DNA from: Rhizobium sp. BT03 | GTDB lineage: Bacteria > Pseudomonadota > Alphaproteobacteria > Rhizobiales > Rhizobiaceae | Assembly: GCF_030053155.1 (NCBI RefSeq) | Contig: NZ_CP125640.1 | Location: 3,880,001 to 3,944,000 of the forward strand | Length of the DNA: 64,000 nucleotides | Direction: 5' to 3' | Translations under genes and position numbers: made by a program | In this document: positions 24,603 to 33,649 of the stretch, piece by piece | Layout: each line of letters begins with the position of its first letter | Numbering within the stretch: the stretch's first letter is position 1 | Notes under the pieces: model-generated | What the model saw: only the letters and a program-made list of their open reading frames with translations | The model's database searches: none | Told to the model about the DNA's origin: nothing

Positions 24603-26183
24603 TTACTCTTTCATCGACAGCCAGCGGGTGCGGTGGATGTCCTGGATGTTGTCGACGAAGCCTTCGACCTTCGGTGAGACGACGTTCTTCGAGACATAGT
24701 AGTAGAGCGGAATTGCAGCGCTGTCGTCGAGAGCCAACTGTTCGGCCTTCTTGAAGATTTCAGCGCGCTTGCCGATGTCCGTTTCGGCATTTCCTTCTTT
24801 GATCAGCTTGTCGTAGTCGGGATTGCTCCAGCGGCCGTAATTCATCGCGACACCTGTTGTCAGCAGGTTTAGAAAGTTATCTGGATCGTTGTAGTCGGCA
24901 ATCCAGCCGGCTCGACCGATTTCCACCTGACCGCGCTGCATTTCGTCGTAATGCACTTTGGTTTCTGCATTATAGAGTTCGACTTGGACGCCGAGCGGCT
25001 TCCACATAGAGGCGATCGCGACGGCGACGCGTTTGTGGTTGTCATTGGTGTTGTAACGGAGCTGCGCCTTTAGCGGATGGTCCGGTCCGAAACCGGCCTC
25101 CTTCAACAGCTTCTTTGCTTCTTCGACCTTGTCCTTGTAGGGCAGGTCCTTCCAGCTGACATAGGCAGGTTCGCCATAATTGGCTGTGCCCGGTGGAACC
25201 CAGGAGTAGGCGGGCGGTTCTTGGGTGCCGAGGATTTGCGGGCCGATCACTTCACGGTTGACCGCCATCGAAAGAGCCTGGCGCACGCGCTTATCGTTGA
25301 AGGGCGGTTTCTGGGCGTTTAGGACATAGTAATAGCTGGCAAGAAACGGCGCGACGTGGGCTTGGCCCGGCAGGTTTTTCTTCATCCATTCATACTGGTC
25401 GGTTGGGAAGTCGGTCATTATGTCGAATTCGCCGGCGCGGTAACGTTTCAGTGCCGCTTCCTGATCCTCCAGCACGAAGAACTTGGCGCCGTCGATCTTC
25501 AGGTCCTTGGCGCCATACCACTGGTCGTTCTTGACAGTCGTTACATGCGAGCCCGGAACCCATTCGGTCGGCTTGTAGGGGCCGTTGGTGACGATGTTGC
25601 CGATCTTGACCCAGTCCTGGCCCTTGGCCTCGACGACGTGCTTCGGCAACGGATAGGCCGTGTAGTGCATCAGCGCGTTGATGAAATAGGGGGTGGCGTT
25701 TTCGAGCGTGATTTCGAGCGTCTTGTCGTCGATTGCCTTGACGCCGAGCTGGTTGAGGTCGGTGATCTCGCCCTTGTTGATCTTTTCGGCGTTCTTGATG
25801 GTGAACTGCAGATAGGCATACTCGGCGGCGTTCTTCGGGTCGACGAGGCGCTGGAAGGCGAAGACGAAGTCTCCTGCCGTTACCGGCTGGCCATCGGACC
25901 ATTTGATGCCGTCGCGAAGTTTGAAGGTATAGACTTTGCCGTCAGGTGAAATCGTCCAGCTTTCGGCCTGGCCGGGGACAGGATTGTCCTTGGCGTCTTC
26001 AGTGACGAGACCTTCGAAAATGTCGCCGGCGATACGGTTCTCCCAGTCGCCTGAAAGTTTCTGCGGATCGAGCGATTGCGGGTCGCCACCATTGTGAATG
26101 TTGAGCGTGGCCGCATGCGCCGAAAACGCCAGCAATGTGCCAAACATTGCGGAGGCGAGAAATTTTTTCGTGAACTGGTTCAT
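24603..26183 (-). CDS. oppA: Oligopeptide ABC transporter periplasmic binding protein OppA
   Basis: A 526-residue SBP_bac_5 protein with a signal peptide (KKFLASAMFGTLLAFSAHA, cut near residue 24). Family features are NIHNGGDPQSLDPQKLSG, TFKLRDGIKWSDGQPVTAGD, the ligand-binding VTNGPYKPTEWVPGS and RAGWIADYNDPDNFLNLLT. It binds peptides in the periplasm for OppBCDF. AAAGGTGGA precedes ATG 26183. It is the first gene of the five-gene minus-strand operon. Confidence 0.95.
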   Translation of the reverse strand: MNQFTKKFLASAMFGTLLAFSAHAATLNIHNGGDPQSLDPQKLSGDWENRIAGDIFEGLVTEDAKDNPVPGQAESWTISPDGKVYTFKLRDGIKWSDGQPVTAGDFVFAFQRLVDPKNAAEYAYLQFTIKNAEKINKGEITDLNQLGVKAIDDKTLEITLENATPYFINALMHYTAYPLPKHVVEAKGQDWVKIGNIVTNGPYKPTEWVPGSHVTTVKNDQWYGAKDLKIDGAKFFVLEDQEAALKRYRAGEFDIMTDFPTDQYEWMKKNLPGQAHVAPFLASYYYVLNAQKPPFNDKRVRQALSMAVNREVIGPQILGTQEPPAYSWVPPGTANYGEPAYVSWKDLPYKDKVEEAKKLLKEAGFGPDHPLKAQLRYNTNDNHKRVAVAIASMWKPLGVQVELYNAETKVHYDEMQRGQVEIGRAGWIADYNDPDNFLNLLTTGVAMNYGRWSNPDYDKLIKEGNAETDIGKRAEIFKKAEQLALDDSAAIPLYYYVSKNVVSPKVEGFVDNIQDIHRTRWLSMKE

Positions 26184-26466
26184 CGTGGGTCCACCTTTCT
26201 AGGCTTTGCGCCTTTATTAGACATCTGTTCCCGACTTTTGACCTCTTACGTGCAGGTCAGTGCGCACCTTATCGCAAAGGAATCGCGTTGCAACCCCAAA
26301 TCCGGAGGCTGGAAACGGGTTGTGGACAAGCCTATATACGTCTCCCCCTTGTTGGATCGCGACGACACATTGCGACATTTCCAGCACCTCCATGACGGTC
26401 TCACATGTTGTCTTTTGTTTCGTCCGCTTTAGTGTGGCGGGCGCAAACGAGGCAGGAGATTAGCCG

Positions 26467-28128
26467 ATGGCATTGCAGGCAGGCGGGAATGCGGACTGGT
26501 GGCGCGGCGCGGTGATCTATCAGGTCTATCCGCGCTCGTTTCAGGACACCAACAGCGACGGTCTCGGCGACCTCAAGGGGATCACCCGCCGGCTGCCGCA
26601 TATCGCCAGTCTCGGTGTCGACGCGATCTGGCTTTCGCCCTTCTTCAAGTCGCCGATGGCCGATATGGGCTATGACGTTTCCGACTATTGCGACGTCGAC
26701 CCGATCTTCGGGACGCTCGCCGATTTCGACGAGATGATGACCGAGGCGCACCGGCTCGGCATCAAGGTCGTGATCGACCAAGTGATCTCGCACACATCAG
26801 ACCGGCATCCCTGGTTCGTCGAGAGCCGGACGAGCCGGACCAATCCGAAAGCCGATTGGTATGTCTGGGCCGATCCGCAGCCCGATGGCACGGCGCCGAA
26901 CAACTGGCTGTCGATCTTCGGCGGGCCGGGCTGGGAGTGGGACGGCGTGCGTCGGCAATATTACCAGCACAATTTTCTGACCTCGCAGCCGGACCTCAAT
27001 TTCCACAGCAGGCAAGTGCAGGATGCGGTGCTGGAGACGGTGAAGTTCTGGCTCGACCGCGGCGTCGACGGCTTTCGGCTGGACACGGTCAACTATTATT
27101 TCTGCGACAAGCAGCTCAGAAGCAATCCGCCGCACGAGCCCGATGAGGATGACGCCGGCCTCGATGCGCCCGACAGCAATCCCTATGGCATGCAGAACCA
27201 CCTCTACGACAAGACGCAGCCTGAGAACGTCGATTTCCTCAAGCGCTTCCGGGTGCTGCTCGACCAGTATGAGGATCGCACCACCGTCGGCGAGGTCGGC
27301 GACGGGGCGCGGTCGCTGAAGACGGTTGGCGCCTATACGAGTGGCGGCGACAAGCTGCATATGTGCTACACATTCGACCTGCTCGGACCGGAGTTCACCG
27401 CCGAACATATTCGCGGCTGCGTCGAGGCATTCCAGAAGGTTGTGACCGACGGCTGGGTCTGCTGGGCTTTCTCAAACCATGACGTTATGCGCCATGTCAG
27501 CCGTTTTGCGCTGACGGCGGAAGAGCGTCCTGTCATCGCCAAGCTGGCGATCTCGGTGCTTGCGGCGCTGCGCGGCTCGATCTGCCTCTATCAGGGCGAG
27601 GAACTCGGCCTGCCGGAGGCGGAACTCGCCTTCGAGGATCTTCGCGATCCCTACGGCATCCGCTTCTGGCCGGCCTTCAAGGGCCGCGACGGATGCCGCA
27701 CGCCTATGCCCTGGGAAGCCGGCAAGGCGCATGCGGGCTTCACCTCCGCCGAAAAGAGCTGGCTGCCGGTGCCTTATGAGCAGGCGGCACTTTCCGTGGA
27801 TACGCAGGAGGGAAGCGATAGCTCGGTGCTCAATCATTACCGGAGGACGCTCGCCTTCCGAAAGAGCCACCCGGCGCTGATCGATGGCGAGATGAGCTTC
27901 ATCGGCACCAACCAGGATCTGCTGGCCTTCACCCGCGAAAAGGACGGTGAGAAGCTGCTCTTCGTTTTCAACCTGACCCGTAAACCGGCGGAATTCCGCC
28001 TGCCTGAGGACATGGTGCTCAGGCAATCGCTCGAAATGCCGGGCTTCGAAGCGATGGTCGGCGAGGGCTCGGTGAAGATGGCGGCGCTGGATGGATTCTG
28101 TGCGCGGATAGAAAATTCAATTCGTTGA
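26467..28128 (+). CDS. aglA: Alpha-glucosidase (GH13)
   Basis: A 553-residue glycoside hydrolase family 13 enzyme of the alpha-glucosidase/trehalulose-hydrolase branch. The TIM barrel starts WWRGAVIYQVYPRSFQDTNS; the calcium-site loop is DTNSDGLGD. Catalytic residues are Asp206 (GFRLDTVNYY), Glu276 (VGEVGD) and Asp339 (SNHDV). It should release glucose from alpha-glucosides such as sucrose or maltose. No signal peptide is visible, so it is cytoplasmic. AGGAGATTAGCCG precedes ATG 26467. In other rhizobia the homologue sits in an aglEFGAK operon; that transporter is not here. Confidence 0.9.
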   Translation: MALQAGGNADWWRGAVIYQVYPRSFQDTNSDGLGDLKGITRRLPHIASLGVDAIWLSPFFKSPMADMGYDVSDYCDVDPIFGTLADFDEMMTEAHRLGIKVVIDQVISHTSDRHPWFVESRTSRTNPKADWYVWADPQPDGTAPNNWLSIFGGPGWEWDGVRRQYYQHNFLTSQPDLNFHSRQVQDAVLETVKFWLDRGVDGFRLDTVNYYFCDKQLRSNPPHEPDEDDAGLDAPDSNPYGMQNHLYDKTQPENVDFLKRFRVLLDQYEDRTTVGEVGDGARSLKTVGAYTSGGDKLHMCYTFDLLGPEFTAEHIRGCVEAFQKVVTDGWVCWAFSNHDVMRHVSRFALTAEERPVIAKLAISVLAALRGSICLYQGEELGLPEAELAFEDLRDPYGIRFWPAFKGRDGCRTPMPWEAGKAHAGFTSAEKSWLPVPYEQAALSVDTQEGSDSSVLNHYRRTLAFRKSHPALIDGEMSFIGTNQDLLAFTREKDGEKLLFVFNLTRKPAEFRLPEDMVLRQSLEMPGFEAMVGEGSVKMAALDGFCARIENSIR

Positions 28129-28129
28129 A

Positions 28130-28145
28130 ACATCCCATGGGATGT
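28130..28145. promoter_or_regulatory. 16-bp perfect palindrome, candidate toxin-antitoxin operator
   Basis: ACATCCCATGGGATGT is a perfect palindrome 15 bases before the PIN-toxin ATG. It falls in the spacer of a possible promoter (TTGAAA at 28125-28130, 17 bases, TATGTT at 28148-28153), where a bound antitoxin would block RNA polymerase. Confidence 0.65.
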
Positions 28146-28159
28146 ATTATGTTGTTTGA

Positions 28160-28585
28160 ATGAAGCGTGTCGTGCTTGATACGAACATCCTGACCGCCGC
28201 TCTTCGCAGCCGAACCGGTGCGTCGTTCGCGATATTGCAACTGACAGCGAAGAAGGTGATCAGGCCGCTTGTCACGACCGCGCTTTTTCTGGAGTACGAG
28301 GCGGTATTGAAGCGTCCGGAGCATATTGCCGTTTACGGGTTTACGCCGCCGGATATCGACAGGCTGATGGCAGAAATGGCCGCATTGGCCGAGGCGGTCG
28401 ACGTCCATTTCCGTTGGCGGCCTCAGCTTTCGGATCCGCAGGACGAACTGGTATTCGAGGCGGCGGTCAACGGGCGGGCGGATGCGCTGGTGACGCACAA
28501 TATCAGGGATTTCGAAGCGGTGAAGGACCGGTTCGGGCTCCGTGTCATTCGGCCCGCGGAATTGCTGGAGGAGATCAGGAAATGA
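28160..28585 (+). CDS. PIN-domain toxin (COG1569 type)
   Basis: A 141-residue PIN-domain putative ribonuclease. Acidic active-site residues are recognisable as Asp7 (VVLDTNILTAAL), Glu45 (FLEYEAVL), Asp95 (SDPQDELVFEAA) and Asp117 (VTHNIRDFEAV). The family acts as the toxin of type II toxin-antitoxin pairs by cutting RNA. Its stop overlaps the start of the antitoxin gene (ATGA at 28582-28585), giving a toxin-first order, less common for PIN modules. Confidence 0.9.
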   Translation: MKRVVLDTNILTAALRSRTGASFAILQLTAKKVIRPLVTTALFLEYEAVLKRPEHIAVYGFTPPDIDRLMAEMAALAEAVDVHFRWRPQLSDPQDELVFEAAVNGRADALVTHNIRDFEAVKDRFGLRVIRPAELLEEIRK

Positions 28586-28842
28586 GCACGAACACCTACC
28601 CGCTCAAACTTCCAAGCTCGATCAAGGCGGCTGCGGCTCGTCTCGCAAAGGAAGACGGCGTCTCCCTCAATCAGTGGATTGCATCGGCGGTTGCACAGAA
28701 GGTCGGCGCGGTCGAGACAGCCGAGGAGTTCCTCAAGCGACGGGCAGGCGGCGCGACCGGGGATGGCCTTTCGACGCTACTCGACAAGGTGCCGGATGCG
28801 GAACCCGCCACGGGTGATGAATTGCCGGAAGGTTGGCGATAG
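28582..28842 (+). CDS. Ribbon-helix-helix/HicB-like antitoxin
   Basis: An 86-residue protein with an Arc/HicB-type DNA-binding N-terminus (YPLKLPSSIKAAAARLAKED, GVSLNQWIASAVAQKVG) and a charged C-terminal tail (AEEFLKRRAGG... DELPEGWR) likely to wrap the toxin. It is coupled to the PIN gene by a 4-base overlap. It would neutralise the toxin and repress the operon through the palindrome at 28130. Confidence 0.88.
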   Translation: MSTNTYPLKLPSSIKAAAARLAKEDGVSLNQWIASAVAQKVGAVETAEEFLKRRAGGATGDGLSTLLDKVPDAEPATGDELPEGWR

Positions 28843-28883
28843 CCTGAATTCCTGTCGTCCTTCCGCCCATTTCGCAGGCTGCA

Positions 28884-30581
28884 TCATCCAATCAGCGCGA
28901 ACTTGTCCACATCCACCATGCCACGGTCGGATATCTTCAGGTGCGGGATAACAGGCAGCGGCAGGAAGGCCAATTGGAGGAAGGGTTCTTCCAGCGTGGC
29001 GCCGAGCGCGAAGGCGGCCTTGCGCAGATGGTGCAGCGTATCGCGGACCGTCTCGTAGGGCTCGAGGCTCATCAGGCCGGCGATGGGCAGGGCGATTTCG
29101 CCGGTGACCATGCCGTCCTCGACGACGACGAAGCCGCCCTTGATCTCGCCGAGGCGGTTTGCGGCGCGGGCCATATCGTCCTCGCTGACGCCGACGACGC
29201 AGATATTGTGGCTGTCATGGCCGACGGTGGAGGCGATCGCGCCCTTCTTCAGGCCGAAGCCCTGGACGAAGCCGTTGGCATGATTGCCGTTCTTGCCGTG
29301 GCGCTCGATGACGGCGACCTTGATGATGTCGTTGGCAAGGTCGACTGATGTTTCGTTGCCTCTGACGGGCAGGCGGTAGCGGCGATGCTCGGTGATGATC
29401 TTGCCCGGCATGACGCCGATGACCGATGTTTCGCCTTCTCTGGCCGGCACGCCGAAATGGGCTGCATTGACCGGGCGGGCCTTGACGCTGTCGAGGCCAA
29501 TCGGCGCGACCGGTTTGCGCGTGGAAAAGAGCGTATCGGTGACGCGGCGGCCGGCGGAGAAGACCATGTCGGCGCGGCAACCTTCCAGACTGTCCAGAAC
29601 CACCAGATCGGCGCGCCAGCCGGGCGCCACCAGGCCGCGGTCCCTGAGGCCGAAGGCGCGGGCGGCCGAAATCGAGGCGGCGCGGTAGATCGCCAGGGGC
29701 TCGACGCCGCTTGCGATCGCCGTGCGGATCATGTGATCGAGATGGCCCTGTTCGGCGATGTCGAGCGGATTGCGGTCGTCGGTGCAGAGCGCGAGGTAAG
29801 GCGAAAGCCGTTCGGTGATGATGGGCGTCAGCGCGGCGAGATCCTTCGATACCGAGCCCTCGCGCACCAGGATATGCATGCCCTTGCGGATCTTTTCGAG
29901 CGCCTCGGTGGCGGTCGTGCATTCATGCTCGGTGCGGATGCCGGCTGCGAGGTAGCCATTGAGGTCGTTGCCGGTCAGCAGCGGTGCGTGACCGTCGATA
30001 TGGCCGCCCTGGAAGGCGTCGAGCTTGGCCATGCAGACGGGATCCTTGTGGATCACGCCGGGGAAATTCATGAATTCGGCAAGGCCGATGACCTTCGGAT
30101 GGTGGCGGAAGGGCAGGAGGCGCTCGATCGGCAGATCGGCGCCGGAGGTTTCGAGATGTGTCGCCGGAACGCAGGAGGAGAGCTGGACGCGGATGTCCAT
30201 GATCGTCTCGAGCGCGGATTGGAGAAAGAATTCGATGCCGGCGGTGCCGAGCACATTGGCGATCTCGTGCGGATCGCAGATCGCGGTGGTAACGCCATAG
30301 GGCAGGACGCAGCGGTCGAATTCATGCGGTGTGACGAGCGAGGATTCGATGTGCAGATGTGTGTCGATGAAGCCCGGAACGACTATTTTTCCCGATATAT
30401 CGATCTCGGTTTCACCCTGATAATTGCCCGAGGTGCCGACGATACGATCGCCGCCGATGGCGATGTCGGATTGAACGAGTTCGCCGGTGACGAGATCGAA
30501 GAAGCCGCCGCCCTTCAGCACGATATCGGCGGGGATACGGCCCACACCCTGGTCGACGAGACGTTCGAGCTTGGCGGTCAT
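28884..30581 (-). CDS. ade: Adenine deaminase
   Basis: Converts adenine to hypoxanthine and ammonia in purine salvage. The 565-residue length is normal. The amidohydrolase metal motif is [51 protein letters not shown] and CTTDDR-like ([12 protein letters not shown]) segments follow in family order. The C-terminal adenine-deaminase domain contains [20 protein letters not shown]. It starts at ATG 30581. Not to be confused with the smaller adenosine-deaminase-like enzymes that also use adenine. Confidence 0.95.
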   Translation of the reverse strand: MTAKLERLVDQGVGRIPADIVLKGGGFFDLVTGELVQSDIAIGGDRIVGTSGNYQGETEIDISGKIVVPGFIDTHLHIESSLVTPHEFDRCVLPYGVTTAICDPHEIANVLGTAGIEFFLQSALETIMDIRVQLSSCVPATHLETSGADLPIERLLPFRHHPKVIGLAEFMNFPGVIHKDPVCMAKLDAFQGGHIDGHAPLLTGNDLNGYLAAGIRTEHECTTATEALEKIRKGMHILVREGSVSKDLAALTPIITERLSPYLALCTDDRNPLDIAEQGHLDHMIRTAIASGVEPLAIYRAASISAARAFGLRDRGLVAPGWRADLVVLDSLEGCRADMVFSAGRRVTDTLFSTRKPVAPIGLDSVKARPVNAAHFGVPAREGETSVIGVMPGKIITEHRRYRLPVRGNETSVDLANDIIKVAVIERHGKNGNHANGFVQGFGLKKGAIASTVGHDSHNICVVGVSEDDMARAANRLGEIKGGFVVVEDGMVTGEIALPIAGLMSLEPYETVRDTLHHLRKAAFALGATLEEPFLQLAFLPLPVIPHLKISDRGMVDVDKFALIG

Positions 30582-30721
30582 GGTCTGGCTATCCTCTTTG
30601 GATTTCTACAGGCGATGCTGAGCGAGTATCGAAATCAAGTTCCTTGGCTACTTTCGCTGTAACATCGCCAATGCTAGTGGAGCGAGGATACAGATGCCGA
30701 TTTCTAACTCAAGGTCATGAT

Positions 30722-31009
30722 ATGAAAGCGATTATTTCAGCTGCTTGTGTGGCTTTTCTCCTGAGCGGCTGTGCCACGGTGAATGCAGTCAAGCTTGTAA
30801 CTGATAAGCATGGTCGATTAGTGGATGTCAGCCTCAAGAGTTCAAGTGGAAATGCATCTTATGACGGATATCTGAAGCGCCTCGCGATCGACAAATTCCA
30901 TAATAGAGTTCCACGACCCGCTTCCAACAAAACCTATGTTCAGCCGATAATTATCGAATACAACAAGCTTGAAGACTATTTCGGTGGTGGTCCAAGGATG
31001 CCGAACTAA
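30722..31009 (+). CDS. Small predicted lipoprotein
   Basis: A 95-residue protein with a lipoprotein signal peptide: AACVAFLLSGC puts the lipidated cysteine near residue 17. The mature part (VTDKHGRLVDVSLKSSSGNA, PIIIEYNKLEDYFG) has a TonB-C-like ring, as in small energy-transducer domains, but is too short to call. Codon use is visibly lower in G+C than its neighbours, which suggests recent arrival. AAGGTCATGAT precedes ATG 30722; the frame is open from 30644. Confidence 0.75.
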   Translation: MKAIISAACVAFLLSGCATVNAVKLVTDKHGRLVDVSLKSSSGNASYDGYLKRLAIDKFHNRVPRPASNKTYVQPIIIEYNKLEDYFGGGPRMPN

Positions 31010-31038
31010 CCGGTCTATCAGCCTTCACAAATGCAAAC

Positions 31039-31058
31039 CGGGCGCCGTGGGGCGCCCG
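31039..31058 (-). terminator. Hairpin between the converging lipoprotein and livK-type genes
   Basis: CGGGCGCC-GTGG-GGCGCCCG forms an 8-bp GC stem. On the minus strand it is followed by GTTTGCATTTG, so it could end the livK-type transcript. It may serve both directions. Confidence 0.6.
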
Positions 31059-31083
31059 ATCCTGCTTCCGTCAATACTGGTAA

Positions 31084-32187
31084 TCACTCGGCGGCGACGA
31101 TCTTGCCGGCTTCCCACTTGTAGAGCGAGAAGCTCTGCGAGGTCAGGTCGCCGGTCTCGCCATAGGTGACCTTGCCGATAGCGGTCGGGATTTCCTGGCC
31201 GCCCTTCAGCGCGGTTGCGACGGCTTCCGCATCCTCGGCGCTGCCGGCCTTCTCGATGCCGGCTTTCAGCACTTCGACGGCGGCATAGGCGTTCAGCGTG
31301 AAGGCTTCGGCCGGGATGTTCTTGGCAGCGAGCGCATCGGCTGCGGCCTTCGAATCCGGGTTCTTGGTGGCGTCCGAGGCGTTGGTGAAGACGGTGCCGG
31401 CGGCGGCATCGGTGCCGATCGCCCAGAATTCGGTGTTGGAGAGGCCGTCGCCGCCGATGATCGTCGCGTTGGCGGCGAGGTCATGCAGCTGGCGGGCGAG
31501 CAGGCCGCCTTCCGGGTGGTAGCCGCCGAAATAGACCAGGTCGACCTTCTCGGACTTGATGCGGGTGGTGAGCGCGCTGAAATCCTTGTCGCCAGGGGTG
31601 ATCGCGTCGTTGACGACTTCGGTGATGCCGCCGGCATTCAGCGTCGCCTTGAACGCGTCGGCAAGGCCCTTGCCGTAGGCGCCCTTGTCGTTGACGATGG
31701 CGACGCGTTTGTCCTTGAAATTCTTCAGCACGTATTTGGCGGCGACCTCGGCCTGCTGGTCGTCGCGGCCGCAGGTGCGCAGCACATTGGTGAGGCCGCG
31801 CTTGGTGAGGTCGGGGGCCGTTGCGGTCGGAGTGACCATCAGCACGCCGTTTTCAGCCAGCACGTCCGAAACCGGAATGGCGACACCCGAGGTCACCGGA
31901 CCGACGACGAAGCGGATGCCGTCGCCGACGACCTTGTTGGCGGCGGAAACGCCCTGTTTCGGCTCGCCGGCATCGTCGGCCAGTTCGAGGACGACCTTCT
32001 CGCCGAGAATGCCGCCCTTCTTGTTGATCTCGTCGACGGCCGCCTGAGCGCCGTTTTTCACCTGGTCGCCATAGGCGGCGACGGGGCCGGTCAGCGGCGC
32101 AATCAGGCCGATGGTGATATCGGCATGGGCAAGCGGCGCAAAGGCGAGCGACGCGACCAGGGTCGCCGTCAATGTCTTGAGGGTCAT
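31084..32187 (-). CDS. Branched-chain amino acid ABC transporter substrate-binding protein (LivK-type)
   Basis: A 367-residue periplasmic binding protein with a signal peptide ending [11 protein letters not shown] near residue 22. [60 protein letters not shown] and [18 protein letters not shown] are classic Peripla_BP_6 (LivJ/LivK) segments. It likely delivers branched-chain or other amino acids to a LivHMGF complex encoded elsewhere; no permease or ATPase gene is adjacent. Start at ATG 32187 with AGGAGACA upstream. Confidence 0.92.
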   Translation of the reverse strand: MTLKTLTATLVASLAFAPLAHADITIGLIAPLTGPVAAYGDQVKNGAQAAVDEINKKGGILGEKVVLELADDAGEPKQGVSAANKVVGDGIRFVVGPVTSGVAIPVSDVLAENGVLMVTPTATAPDLTKRGLTNVLRTCGRDDQQAEVAAKYVLKNFKDKRVAIVNDKGAYGKGLADAFKATLNAGGITEVVNDAITPGDKDFSALTTRIKSEKVDLVYFGGYHPEGGLLARQLHDLAANATIIGGDGLSNTEFWAIGTDAAAGTVFTNASDATKNPDSKAAADALAAKNIPAEAFTLNAYAAVEVLKAGIEKAGSAEDAEAVATALKGGQEIPTAIGKVTYGETGDLTSQSFSLYKWEAGKIVAAE

Positions 32188-32652
32188 AGTCTGTCTCCTT
32201 GGATGGGGTCATGCGACCCGCGATGAGATGCCGCGCCGGTTCTGCCGGATCGTTCAACAGCCCGTTGGGCCGTGCCAAGGACGATCGACAAGGGCGCGAT
32301 CAGTGAGCCTGCCGGCCATATTTGACTCGGGAAGGCTCATGACGAGATTTCTAGGAATTTTGACGGGATTGCGCAAGTTCATAACAAAATGGAAGGAAAA
32401 TCGGATCTATCCGGCCGAAAACTCGCTCGAAGGCGATCATTTTCTTCGGTTTTCGGTGATTTCTCATAAGGGGAGTTGCAAAGGGCAGGCCGTTGCCCAG
32501 GCGAAACCGCCTCCGTATGGTTGTCTTTATCTTTCCCATTAACCGTTAGTTTGGCTGGTGGCAGTAGTATCCCGCGATACCCAAAATACCGCAGCATTGA
32601 AAAAGAGACCCATACAAATAATTAGATAGACATAGCAGGAAACAGAGACTTG
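32188..32652. other. 465-base gene-free stretch between livK-type and HD-GYP genes
   Basis: Divergent regulatory region. It holds AT-rich stretches (around 32380-32480 and 32520-32640), a purine-rich GGGGAGTTGCAAAGGG, and a small hairpin AGGCG-AAAC-CGCCT at 32499-32512. No open frame with family resemblance was found. A long 5' leader or small RNA is possible but not shown. Confidence 0.5.
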
Positions 32653-33567
32653 ATGCTCAAGCGTATCGACGCCAGCCAGGTGCGTATCGGAATGTTTGTG
32701 GAGGCCGTCGAGGGCCTGTGGCAGGATCCGCTTTTGTCCAAGCGCAGATTCTCCCTGCGGCGCGAGGTCGATGCGGCAAACATTCGCAAATGCGGCACCG
32801 CCAGCGTGGTCATCAACACCAGCAAGGGTCTCGATATCGGCGGCCTGCCGGGCCGTGATATCGAGATCGATATCCAGGCCGCGCGCGAGACCGTCCAGAA
32901 ATCCGTGCAGGTGCTGGAAGAGGCTTTCGCGAGGCTGCGGAATGGCGATGCGATCAGCGTCGCTCATGTGGCGCCGGTGATCTCTTCCGTCTCCAAGTCG
33001 ATGGAGGAAAATCCCTCGGTTTTCCTGAACGTCACGCGTTTGAAATCAAAAGACGAGGTGACCTTCCTCCATTCCATTTCGGTAAGCGCGCTGATGATTC
33101 TGTTCAGCCGCCATCTCGCACTCGACGAGCCTACGGTACAGATGCTCGGCACCGCCGGCTTGCTGCACGATGTCGGCAAGCTTGAAATTCCGCTTGAGGT
33201 GCTCAACAAGGCCGGGCCTCTGGAAAAGGATGAGATCAGCCTGATCCGGGGCCATCCGGAGAAGGGACACGCTTTCCTGTCGCGGCAGGAGGGCATGTCG
33301 GAGATCGTTCTCGATGTCTGCCTCAATCACCATGAGCGCATCGACGGCAAGGGCTATCCGCGCAGGCTGTCCGGCAGAGAGTTGAGCCTCCACGCGCGTA
33401 TTGCCACGATCTGCGACGTCTATGACGCGATCACCTCGGTACGGTCATACAAGGCGGCATGGAGCGCGAGCGATGCTCTGAAATGGATGTTCGGGAATGA
33501 AGGGCACTTCGACCGCCGGCTCTTGAAAAAATTCGCCCTCTGCCTTTCCGTCGCCTCTGTGACCTGA
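32653..33567 (+). CDS. HD-GYP domain protein, apparently short at the C-terminus
   Basis: A 304-residue protein with an N-terminal DUF3391 domain (LKRIDASQVRIGMFVEAVEG) and an HD-GYP domain: LLHDVGKLEIP, and NHHERIDGKGYPRRLSG. HD-GYP enzymes hydrolyse cyclic di-GMP. Homologues that I know run on past HFDRRLL-KFA-C with ~60-100 more residues; this one stops at CLSVASVT, soon after that motif. Start ATG 32653 has only a weak AGAG; a TTG at 32650 is also possible. Activity may remain because the metal ligands lie before the stop. Confidence 0.88.
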   Translation: MLKRIDASQVRIGMFVEAVEGLWQDPLLSKRRFSLRREVDAANIRKCGTASVVINTSKGLDIGGLPGRDIEIDIQAARETVQKSVQVLEEAFARLRNGDAISVAHVAPVISSVSKSMEENPSVFLNVTRLKSKDEVTFLHSISVSALMILFSRHLALDEPTVQMLGTAGLLHDVGKLEIPLEVLNKAGPLEKDEISLIRGHPEKGHAFLSRQEGMSEIVLDVCLNHHERIDGKGYPRRLSGRELSLHARIATICDVYDAITSVRSYKAAWSASDALKWMFGNEGHFDRRLLKKFALCLSVASVT

Positions 33568-33587
33568 GGTCGATCCCTTGCGGCGAC

Positions 33588-33623
33588 AAAAAGGCCTGCG
33601 TGGGCTTGCACCCGCCGCAGGCC
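33588..33623 (-). terminator. Terminator of the aminotransferase gene
   Basis: GGCCTGCG and CGCAGGCC (33593-33600 / 33616-33623) form the stem; on the minus strand it is followed by TTTTTGTCG, a typical intrinsic terminator. Confidence 0.85.
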
Positions 33624-33649
33624 GTGATTTGGAAAGCTCGGGGGCTCTC

